From positions 3,644,786-3,708,785 of the forward strand of contig OZ220479.1 of the NCBI GenBank assembly GCA_965115885.1: a stretch of DNA of 64,000 nucleotides. The letters are read 5' to 3'. This DNA comes from BD2-11 sp965115885 (GTDB lineage: Bacteria > Gemmatimonadota > Gemmatimonadetes > Longimicrobiales > Gaopeijiaceae). The notes under the pieces were generated by a model. That model was not told the DNA's origin and did no database searches. It saw only the letters and a list, made by a program, of their open reading frames with translations. A program made the translations under genes and the position numbers. Of this stretch, positions 17,691 to 25,052 are shown in pieces. Within the stretch, counting starts at the first letter, position 1; every line of letters starts with the position of its first letter.

Positions 17691-18853
17691 GGCCGGACTC
17701 CTCGATCGGGTCGAGCGGGAGGGGCGAGCTTCGACAGCGCCGCGATCGCGCAATCCACATCCCGTGCCGTCGTGAAGCGGCCCAAGCTGATGCGGACCCC
17801 TGAGGCGGCGAGTTCCGAATCGAGTCCCAGCGCAAGCAGCACTCGGGATGGCTCCATATTCGTGGATGCGCACGCGGAACCGCTCGACACGGCGACGCGA
17901 TCGGAGACGTTGCGGATCACTTCCTCGGCCAGAAGTCCCGGGAAGCCGACGTTGAGGCTTCCGGGAAGCCGTTTCGCGGCGTGTCCGAACAGACGCAAGG
18001 CCGGATGGGCATCGAGCAGGGCGGCGTGGAGGCGCCCCGCGAGCGCTTCCATGTTGGCCCGATCCTCCTCCCCCCGCTCCGTGGCCACCTCGCATGCGGC
18101 GCCGAATCCGGCGACGAGCGCCGGAGACAAGGTTCCCCCTCGGAGCCCTCGCTCTTGCGGCCCCCCCGTGACGACCGGTTCCAGCTTCACGCCGGAGCGC
18201 ACGAACAGGGCGCCGACGCCCTTCGGTCCGTAGATTTTGTGGCTCGAGAAACTCAGCAGATCGACGTTCCAAGCGTCGACGTCGACCGGAATTCGCCCCA
18301 CCGCCTGGGTCGCGTCGGTGTGGAAGAGCGCACCGGCGCCGTGGCATCGGGCGGCGATTTCCGCGATGGGCTGGAGCACCCCGATCTCGTTGTTCGCAGC
18401 CATCGCCGAGACGACCAGCGTCCGTTCGTCGAGCGCCTCGTCGAGGCGGTCGAGATCCAGAAGACCGTCCCGGTCGACGGGCAATACGACGGCACCGAAG
18501 CCCGAGCGCTCCAAGTCCATGACCGTTTCGAGCACTGCCGGATGTTCGGTCGCCAACGTCACGATCCGATCGCGCCTGCGGTCGTGCAACCGCTTCGCGA
18601 TCCCCCGGAGGGCGAGGTTGCACGATTCCGTGGCGCCGGAGGTGAACACGATCTCGTCGTCGTCCGCATTGATCAGGGACGCAACGCTCGTCCGCGCGTC
18701 CTCGACCGCACGCGCCGCCGCCCAACCGAAGCCGTGGTCGCTGGAGTGGGGGTTGCCGAACAGATCTCCCAGGAACGGTGTCATCGCCTCCCGGGCCCGG
18801 GGATCAATCGGGGTCGTAGCTTGGTAGTCGAGGTAGACGGGCGCGCCGGTCAT
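17687..18853 (-). CDS. dndA: Cysteine desulfurase, DndA/IscS type
   Basis: 388 residues, PLP-dependent class V aminotransferase. The N-terminus VYLDYQATTPIDPRA and the TSGATESCNLAL loop are typical. The histidine-containing ATEHPAVLE segment, the PLP lysine in SFSSHKIYGPKG (near residue 205) and the catalytic cysteine loop SSGSACAST (near 330) are all present, so the enzyme should be active. It removes sulfur from cysteine and passes it as persulfide to DndC. The ATG overlaps the dndC stop (ATGA), placing it second in the operon. A housekeeping IscS would look similar, but the context makes DndA the likely role. Confidence 0.9.
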   Translation of the reverse strand: MTGAPVYLDYQATTPIDPRAREAMTPFLGDLFGNPHSSDHGFGWAAARAVEDARTSVASLINADDDEIVFTSGATESCNLALRGIAKRLHDRRRDRIVTLATEHPAVLETVMDLERSGFGAVVLPVDRDGLLDLDRLDEALDERTLVVSAMAANNEIGVLQPIAEIAARCHGAGALFHTDATQAVGRIPVDVDAWNVDLLSFSSHKIYGPKGVGALFVRSGVKLEPVVTGGPQERGLRGGTLSPALVAGFGAACEVATERGEEDRANMEALAGRLHAALLDAHPALRLFGHAAKRLPGSLNVGFPGLLAEEVIRNVSDRVAVSSGSACASTNMEPSRVLLALGLDSELAASGVRISLGRFTTARDVDCAIAALSKLAPPARPDRGVRP

Positions 18854-20175
18854 TCTGTGCAGTCGCACGGCAGCATCGTCTCGCCCAGTGCGCCGAGATC
18901 TCGACCGGCGGCCAGATCCTCGTAGGCGAACGGACGGTTTCCGAAGAACCCGATGCGCTTCGCGCCGCCTTGGACGGGGCGTTTCTCGGCGAGAAGGTCT
19001 CGAGCGTACAATGTCTCGATTCTCATCCACCACCGCAGATCGGACGGCGTGTCGGCAAGCGGTCCGAACCCCGGCACTTCGGTGTCCGGAGCGTCTTCGA
19101 GTCCGGAGTGGATGGCGCCGAGATTTGCCGCACCCTTCAGGAAGCAGTACACGCAGTTGGACAACCTCGCGTCCTTCGGCAACTCCAGATCCCAGCTCTG
19201 GCGTTCCCAGAACGCGTCGATGTCGTCGCGGGTCGCCGCCATGTCGCCGAGCGGCATGTAAACGTGCTCGCCTTCGTATTCGGTCGAGGTTCCGCTGCGC
19301 GCTTCGACACGCTGGATTCGGTGCGGCTCGTCGCCTCTCAGGCCAATGAAGGCGACGTATTCCACGCCCCGGTTCCCTTCGCCGAAATACGCCTTGTCGC
19401 CGAAAACCTTGCCCGCAAGCGTCTGGTTCTCGAACGGCCGCCATTCCGGGCAGAAATCCCGATAGCGCTGTTCGGGGCGCGCGTGAGGCCGACTCCAAGC
19501 GTAGGCGCGTTTTTTCCGGAAGATGTCCTCCGGCACCTTACCCCGGTTCTTCCGATGCCGTCGATAGGCCACGTCGGGGTCGATGCGAGAGCTTTCGCCA
19601 AAGTGACCCAGGCGAGGAATCGCCGCTTTCGCGGCCATCCAGTCTTTGAGGAAGTTGCGGGTGACTTCGAGCTTGAGGTGCTTCGTGCAGATGCGGGTGA
19701 ACTGGTTCGGAACGTAGCCCGCCCACGAGAGCAGCTCTTCGAACACCTCGCCTCTCCAGTGGAACCCGTCGTCGTTGGCAGCCGATTTCGGTCAATCGCC
19801 GACGAGTCGATACGTCGGCAGCCGAGTCCACTCCCTCTCCCGGTTCCGGACATCCTCGTACGTCTGGAACTCGACTTGGAAAAACGGAATCCCGTAGCGG
19901 CGCGCGGCGCACATGCAATCGCGGACGAACCGGTAGGTGTACGGGTGCTCCGCAGAGGTGTTGTTGAAGACGATGACATCGCCTCGCGACGCGTCGAGCA
20001 ACCCGTTTTCCAGCAGAACGAACAGCATCATGCCGCTCGAACGCCCCCCGGAAAACTTGACGACATGGGGTAGCGAAGCGTGCCTCTTCGCCCGATACCG
20101 GAACCGGTACTCCTTGTCGGGATCGAACTTCGCCGACGACCTGCGCAACCGGTTCGAAAGCGTGAGTCTGGGCAC
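18850..20175 (-). pseudogene. dndC: dndC-like PAPS-reductase family gene interrupted by an in-frame TGA
   Basis: One reading frame of 442 codons, broken by a single TGA at codon 128 (19794-19792). The first part has the PP-loop KFSGGRSSGM near residue 45. The second part resumes in the same frame with no frameshift and carries the cysteines expected for an Fe-S cluster (RICTKHLK; LSNCVYCFLKG). DndC binds ATP and accepts sulfur from DndA for phosphorothioate formation. A CGA-to-TGA transition would explain the stop; sequencing error, readthrough or real inactivation cannot be separated here. Internal restart at the ATG or GTG near 19746 would give a fragment lacking the PP-loop. The start is a GTG with no good ribosome site, and IS21 sequence begins about 16 bp upstream. 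Confidence 0.8.
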
Positions 20176-20196
20176 GTTGTTACCGAGCGTTTAAAA

Positions 20197-20269
20197 TTGC
20201 ACACTTTTTGGCGTCAGGAATTGCACACTTTTTGTCGTTTAGCGTTGCGCAGATTTTTGCACACTTTCG
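20197..20269 (+). repeat. Left-end multiple terminal repeats of the IS21 element
   Basis: TTGCACACTTTTTG occurs at 20197-20210 and 20221-20234, with a weaker copy TTGCACACTTTCG at 20257-20269. IS21-type ends usually carry two or three such transposase-binding repeats. The same 14-mer is found at the displaced right end, in the same orientation as here. Confidence 0.85.
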
Positions 20270-20378
20270 TGGCCCGCAACTGTTCGCGGAGGGCATCCGG
20301 AGGCGGACCCGGAGGGGGGTGTCCCTGAGCTGGATCATCGATTACGCGTGTCCCATCCACTTCGCCCAAGGAGACGCG

Positions 20379-21419
20379 ATGATCGACGGCAGCACGAAGG
20401 TACAGGCGAGGAAACTCTTGGAACGAGGGTTGTCCAAGACCGCGGTCGCGGCCGATCTGGGGATCGCCCGGAGGACGTTGTACTACTGGATTTCCGGCGG
20501 TTGGCTGGACGACGAGGCGGGCGGTGCCGGATCCGGGACACGCTCGCGGCGACCTCGGAAGTCGAAGCTCGACGACTACAAGCGATTCATCGAAGAGCGT
20601 TTGGCCGAGTTTCCGAAGATGAGCGCCGTGCGGTTGTACGAGGATGTGCGGAGGTCGGGATTCGAGGGGAGCTACAGCGTTGTCGCTCGGCATGTTCGGT
20701 CGGTTCGGCCGCAAGATCGGGTCGAGGCGGTGCAGCGGTTCGAGACGGAGCCCGGTCGCCAGGGGCAGGTGGACTTCGCGGAGTTCAAGTTCCCTTGGGG
20801 CAAGCGTTTCGCGCTGGTCGTGGTTCTGGGTTACTCGCGCTGGATGTGGGCGCGCCTCTACGAGCGCCAGACGATGGCCGTCCTGGTGGACGGGCTCGAG
20901 AAGTCGTTCGTCGCCATGGGCGGCGTGCCCAGGGAGTTGCTGTTCGATCGGATGAAGGCGGTGGTGATCTCCGGCGAGCGCAAAGCGGGCGGGAAGCTGA
21001 TGGAAAACGCTGCGTTCACGGGGTTTGCCGATCACTGGGGATTCAAGGTCCGGGCCTGCCGTCCATACCGGGCGCAGACGAAGGGGAAGGTCGAGCGTCC
21101 CATCCGGTACATGCGCGAGAACTTCTTCTACGGGCGCAGCTTCGCAGGGGACGCCGACATCGACGAACGGTTGAAGCGGTGGCGGGAGCAGGTCGCCAAC
21201 GTCCGGATTCACGGGACGCTCGGGGAGAGCGTGTCGGATCGTTTCGCGTCGGAGCGGCCCCTTCCGTTGCCCTTGGCACCGAGGGGGTATCGGTTCGCGA
21301 CCCCGAGACCGATGCCCGAGCCCGAGGCGAAGCGGTCGGAGCCGTCGGCGCCCCTTCCGTCGGTCGACGTCGAGCAGCGGTCGTTGGACTACTACTCGGC
21401 TGAACGGAGGGTTTCGTGA
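20379..21419 (+). CDS. istA: IS21 family transposase IstA
   Basis: 346 residues from the ATG with a CAAGGAGA site 6 bases upstream. An N-terminal helix-turn-helix (KLLERGLSKTAVAADLGIARRTLYYW) is followed by the DDE integrase core: QGQVDFAEFKFPWG (first Asp near residue 132), ELLFDRMKAVV (second Asp) and AQTKGKVERPIRYMRENF (Glu near 233). The C-terminal part is a basic, proline-rich tail. IstA catalyses strand cleavage and transfer. The last four bases overlap the istB start (ATGA-type GTGA overlap), the normal IS21 arrangement. It appears intact. Confidence 0.95.
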   Translation: MIDGSTKVQARKLLERGLSKTAVAADLGIARRTLYYWISGGWLDDEAGGAGSGTRSRRPRKSKLDDYKRFIEERLAEFPKMSAVRLYEDVRRSGFEGSYSVVARHVRSVRPQDRVEAVQRFETEPGRQGQVDFAEFKFPWGKRFALVVVLGYSRWMWARLYERQTMAVLVDGLEKSFVAMGGVPRELLFDRMKAVVISGERKAGGKLMENAAFTGFADHWGFKVRACRPYRAQTKGKVERPIRYMRENFFYGRSFAGDADIDERLKRWREQVANVRIHGTLGESVSDRFASERPLPLPLAPRGYRFATPRPMPEPEAKRSEPSAPLPSVDVEQRSLDYYSAERRVS

Positions 21420-23083
21420 AGGCTGCGAGCCGGAGGGATCGGATCGCGGCCCAGCTGGCGGATTTGAAGATGCCCGGGGCGCTCGAGGCGCTGGACGAGG
21501 TGTTCAGGCGAGTGGACGGCGGGGAGTACACGGCGGGCGAGGGGATCGAGCGTCTGCTCGGGGCGCAGATCGAGCTGCGCAACGGTCGTCGCTTGACGGC
21601 GGCGATGCGGTCGAGTCGTCTGCCGGGACTGAAGACGCTGGCGGAGTTCGACTTCACGTTCCAGCCGTCGATCGATCGTCAGCAGGTCGAGTCGTTGCAC
21701 GAGCTGGGGTTCCTGGAGCGGAAGGAGAACGTGGTGATCCTGGGTCCTCCCGGAGTCGGGAAGACGCACATCGCGATCAGCTTGGCGGTTGCGGCGGCCG
21801 AGGCGGGGCGGAGGATCTACTTCGGCACGCTGGCCGCGCTGGTCGAGTCGCTGGAGGAGGCGCACGCGGCGGGCAGGCTGAAGCGTCGGCTGAAGACGTT
21901 GATGCATCCGGCGTTGCTCGTGGTGGACGAGATCGGGTATCTGCCGGTGACGTCGAACGGAGCGCGTCTGTTCTTCCAGCTGGTCAACGGGCGTTACGGG
22001 CGGGCGTCGACGGTGTTGACGTCGAACAAGCCGTATCAGCAGTGGGGCGAGGTGCTGCACGACGAGGTGATGGCGGCCGCGTTGTTGGACCGCTTTTTCG
22101 ATCGCTTGGAGGAGGTCGCCGACACACAGACGAGACTCCTCGACCGAACAAGCGAAGTTGCGGAAGTCTTCGAATCCGGCATGGCGCGACTGCTGGAAGC
22201 GAAGAAAGCGATCAGAGAAGCTGGCAGATCCGCCCGAGTAACGATGGCCGCCGCCCAGAGCTTGAGCCAGGAGTGCCGACATCTGCTCGGGGCGCAGAAA
22301 AAAGCCTCCGATGCCCGGGTGAAGGCGATGGAGCGTCTGGAAAGCGACCTGCGCAACCTCACCTCGCATCTTACCGAGAAGGTCGAGGATTACCGATCAC
22401 TGTCCGCCCAGAAGATCGAGGAAGTCTTCCAGCTCTTCGATTCGGAAATGGCCAAGATCACGGATCACCTGAGCGGCACGATGGACGAGATGCGCGATGT
22501 CGCGGAGACACTTCTGCGGATCACTCAGGAACTGCCCGCAGCAGTCAAGCGACTGGACCACACGACTGCGGAAGCAGTCCAGACGCTGGATCACGCGATC
22601 AAGGAACTCGCGCGGAGCGAAACAGCTCAGCAAGAATCGGTCACGGACGGGATCCGGGTGTTCGACCAAGCGAGCGCGAGACTCAGCGACGGATTGGAAG
22701 AGCTCGCGAAGGTCCGCGCCGCGTTCGGCACGCTTCCCGGTCTGGCACGTACGGTGCACAGCAGCAACGAAAGAACCGCGAAAGCGATCGAACAGCTCAG
22801 CGCCCATCTGGACTCTCTGGCAACCAGGGCAGAGAAGTCGGGAGGACGGATGCTTGAGAAGCTTGCCGCAGTGGCGGAGAGGACGGGCGCCGCGTCCAGC
22901 CAGATCGAGTCATCCATCGCCACGTCCACGGACACTGCCGCGCCTCGGGAAGCCCGAGACCGGCGACCTGCCGGAGGCGGACCCGAACCTGACCCCGAAC
23001 CTGACGCGGATGATGACTCGGCCAGGGAGCCGGATCCGCGGAAGGGGAGGCGATGGCGCTGGCCACTCTGGCGCCGGAGGTGA
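21416..23083 (+). CDS. Chimeric ORF: IstB N-terminus fused in frame to ZorA C-terminus
   Basis: 555 codons. Residues 1-226 are IstB, the AAA+ helper of IS21 transposition, with Walker A LGPPGVGKTHIAI (near 108), Walker B LLVVDEIGYLP and EVMAAALLDR. Where IstB should continue with its conserved C-terminus (LLHRSHTINIRG...), the sequence switches after LLDR to FFDRLEEVADTQTR and a long amphipathic helical tail (residues about 227-500), then an acidic linker and a basic end (KGRRWRWPLWRRR). This tail is the cytosolic coiled coil expected for ZorA. The missing IstB C-terminus is the end of the ORF at 31833-33017. The stop lies 6 bases before zorB, as expected for a zorA 3' end. The product is unlikely to work as either protein. 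Confidence 0.9.
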   Translation: MKAASRRDRIAAQLADLKMPGALEALDEVFRRVDGGEYTAGEGIERLLGAQIELRNGRRLTAAMRSSRLPGLKTLAEFDFTFQPSIDRQQVESLHELGFLERKENVVILGPPGVGKTHIAISLAVAAAEAGRRIYFGTLAALVESLEEAHAAGRLKRRLKTLMHPALLVVDEIGYLPVTSNGARLFFQLVNGRYGRASTVLTSNKPYQQWGEVLHDEVMAAALLDRFFDRLEEVADTQTRLLDRTSEVAEVFESGMARLLEAKKAIREAGRSARVTMAAAQSLSQECRHLLGAQKKASDARVKAMERLESDLRNLTSHLTEKVEDYRSLSAQKIEEVFQLFDSEMAKITDHLSGTMDEMRDVAETLLRITQELPAAVKRLDHTTAEAVQTLDHAIKELARSETAQQESVTDGIRVFDQASARLSDGLEELAKVRAAFGTLPGLARTVHSSNERTAKAIEQLSAHLDSLATRAEKSGGRMLEKLAAVAERTGAASSQIESSIATSTDTAAPREARDRRPAGGGPEPDPEPDADDDSAREPDPRKGRRWRWPLWRRR

Positions 23084-23089
23084 TCCGGG

Positions 23090-23827
23090 ATGCGGCAAGC
23101 TCTGTTCCGCCGACGAAAGCCACAGGCCCGCGAAGGCCAGGAGCCCGAGTACTGGCTGAGCTACAGCGACCTCATGGCCGGGCTGTTGATGGCGTTTGCG
23201 TTGATGCTGATGGTGGCTCTCTACAAGGGAGACGAGCAGAACTGCACGATCGGCGTCTACGAGGCCACCGCAGATTCCGTCAGGGAAATCCTCGACACCA
23301 GACAGCGGGTGATCCGAGAGCTCCGGGAGCGGTTCGCGTCGAACGACATCATCGACGTAGATCCGGAGGGGACGGTGAGCTTCGCCGGCGGCCTTCTCTT
23401 CGACCAAGCGAGTGCCGAAATCTCTCCCCAGGGACGCGCCGAGCTGACCGCCTTCGCGCGCGGCTATTTTCCGGTGCTCCTGGACAACCCGAGGTTCCGC
23501 GACGAGCTTAAACGCATCATCGTCGAGGGGCACACGAACGACGACGGCACCTACGAACTCAACCTCGATCTCTCCCACAGCCGATCCTTAGCGGTGATGC
23601 TGGTACTTCTCGATGCAGGAAACTCCTATCGGGACGATCTCGAAGATTTGGTCACAGCCAACGGGCGTTCGTTCGCCGACCTCGTTCGGAGGGAGGACGG
23701 AAGGGTGGACAAGGCAGCCTCGCGACGCATCGAAATTCGCTTTCAGATGGACGACCAAAGCGTCGTGCGCCGAGTTCTGGAGCTGGGCGCCATCCTGATC
23801 GATCCCGACTCGCAGTGCGAATCGTGA
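23090..23827 (+). CDS. zorB: ZorB, MotB/OmpA-like subunit of Zorya
   Basis: 245 residues. One membrane helix (YSDLMAGLLMAFALMLMVAL, about 24-43) carries the MotB-type Asp that would couple to proton flow. An OmpA-like peptidoglycan-binding domain follows (FDQASAEISPQG; IIVEGHTNDDGTYELNLDLS; SRRIEIRF). In Zorya, two ZorB and five ZorA subunits form an inner-membrane motor that senses phage entry. The gene is complete, begins 6 bp after the chimeric istB-zorA stop, and is followed by zorC after one base. After the inversion its transcription would come from the IS21 operon instead of the zorA promoter. Confidence 0.92.
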   Translation: MRQALFRRRKPQAREGQEPEYWLSYSDLMAGLLMAFALMLMVALYKGDEQNCTIGVYEATADSVREILDTRQRVIRELRERFASNDIIDVDPEGTVSFAGGLLFDQASAEISPQGRAELTAFARGYFPVLLDNPRFRDELKRIIVEGHTNDDGTYELNLDLSHSRSLAVMLVLLDAGNSYRDDLEDLVTANGRSFADLVRREDGRVDKAASRRIEIRFQMDDQSVVRRVLELGAILIDPDSQCES

Positions 23828-23828
23828 A

Positions 23829-25052
23829 ATGAAGTCGTTCGCGTCCGTCCTTTCCTTTCGTCCCAGCCGATTGTCGAAAGCGCGAGACAGGGTGACCCGG
23901 CTTCACCCGGCCACGAAGTCTCGTCCCGAGCGACATGAGCCAGAGGAGCTGGCGACGCTCAAGAGCCGCGTCATGGCGGCCGCGAGCGCACAGAACCCGC
24001 ACGTCGCGCTAACGATTCTGGCACGCCGGCTCCTCGAACGCGAGCTTCTGACCGTCGTACACGCGGTCGGAAAGTGGACGGATCTTGATGACGAGGTGAT
24101 GATGATCGCGAGACAACGTCCGATGCCTGCCCAAGTGCCCGTGCTGTGGAGATCCTGGCAAGCGTTTCCCCGCCGGGAGCCAGTCGTCGAACTGCTCGTG
24201 GAGATGGCGGATCGCTACGGAATGGAGCGGGCCACAACCGAGCTCTACGCAGGCGATGCACTCGGATGGTTGAAGGAGAAACAACCGATCGACGCCGTCG
24301 TGCGATGGACCAGACGCCGCAGGATCGCGTGGGACGAGCTGTCGGAGATGCCCGAATCGCCCTTCAAGGCCGACACTCCTCTGATCCGGCAGGTCTTCCA
24401 TCGGACGCTGCAGATTGGATCGCGCCAACAGCTTCTCGCCATGCCGCAAGAGACCGTCCTCGACGGATGGTCGCAGATGTCCGGCGAACGTCACGCGGAT
24501 GCCTGCGCAAACTTTCTCGAGCGCGTCGAACCCGAGATGTGGCAGGGGTGGGAGAAAACCTTGGAAAGTGTGCGAGAAAGCTACGGAATGCCTGGCGCGC
24601 AGGGGACGACCTCAATGTTCTGGAAACGCGTTTCCGAGGAGCGCCGAGCAGCGTTCCGGAGACACTTCGTCACCTTGGAGCTCGAGATCGCTTTCGAGGG
24701 CGACGCCACGCCCGACAGGCGAAGCTTCTGGATGTCCCAGCGAGGCAAGATCGTTTCGGTGCGTCACGGAACAGCGGGAGAAACGCGCTGGTCGCTGATC
24801 GATTTTCCCGGTTTTTCGGTCATCGAATTTTTCGAAGTGGGCAACGCCGCCTATCTCTATCCAGTGGACCACGAAATTTTGAGGAAGATCAAGTCGGGAA
24901 GACGAATGTCGCAGCCGAGCGAGCTCAAGAAAGTGTTGCACAGCGACTTCGCTCCCCACCGGGACAATTGGATAATTCACCACAGCGGCAACTGGCAGTA
25001 TTATGCCTCCAAGATCTTGGACACATGGCGCGCGCGCTTCCCGAGACCATGA
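23829..25052 (+). CDS. zorC: ZorC, EH-signature type Zorya protein
   Basis: 407 residues, soluble. The start follows the zorB stop by one base (TGAAATG). The protein is rich in Trp and Arg helices and has the long FWKRVSEERRAAFRRHF and WRARFPRP segments; the region SFWMSQRGKIVSVRHGT matches what I recall of the EH_Signature domain that defines ZorC of type I Zorya. ZorC is thought to bind DNA and be recruited with ZorD after activation of the ZorAB motor. Its 3' end overlaps zorD (ATGA). The assignment depends strongly on its position between zorB and a SNF2 helicase. Confidence 0.85.
   Translation: MKSFASVLSFRPSRLSKARDRVTRLHPATKSRPERHEPEELATLKSRVMAAASAQNPHVALTILARRLLERELLTVVHAVGKWTDLDDEVMMIARQRPMPAQVPVLWRSWQAFPRREPVVELLVEMADRYGMERATTELYAGDALGWLKEKQPIDAVVRWTRRRRIAWDELSEMPESPFKADTPLIRQVFHRTLQIGSRQQLLAMPQETVLDGWSQMSGERHADACANFLERVEPEMWQGWEKTLESVRESYGMPGAQGTTSMFWKRVSEERRAAFRRHFVTLELEIAFEGDATPDRRSFWMSQRGKIVSVRHGTAGETRWSLIDFPGFSVIEFFEVGNAAYLYPVDHEILRKIKSGRRMSQPSELKKVLHSDFAPHRDNWIIHHSGNWQYYASKILDTWRARFPRP

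Larger units (their letters stand above)
20191..22092 (+). mobile_element. IS21-family element, left portion (right portion now at 31341-31971)
   Basis: This segment holds the left terminal repeats, istA and the first 226 codons of istB. The rest of istB and the right end are displaced 9.9 kb away in inverted orientation. Together the two pieces make an element of about 2.5 kb, within the size range of IS21 elements. The outer boundary is placed at the TTAAAATTGCACAC sequence just upstream of dndC. I could not identify a target-site duplication, because the flanks at the two ends (GAGCGTTT and GGCGTC) do not match clearly. Confidence 0.85.

Noticed and set aside
19760..19800. Selenocysteine readthrough of the TGA in dndC
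   Set aside because: A tiny CCGA/TCGG hairpin follows the TGA, but no bacterial SECIS-like stem-loop with a proper apical loop is evident, and Sec is not known in DndC. A nonsense change or sequence error is simpler.
20197..20269. CRISPR-like short repeats
   Set aside because: The spaced TTGCACACTTTTTG copies are only two or three, with unequal short gaps, and recur at the other IS end; they are IS21 terminal repeats. No CRISPR array or cas gene was seen.
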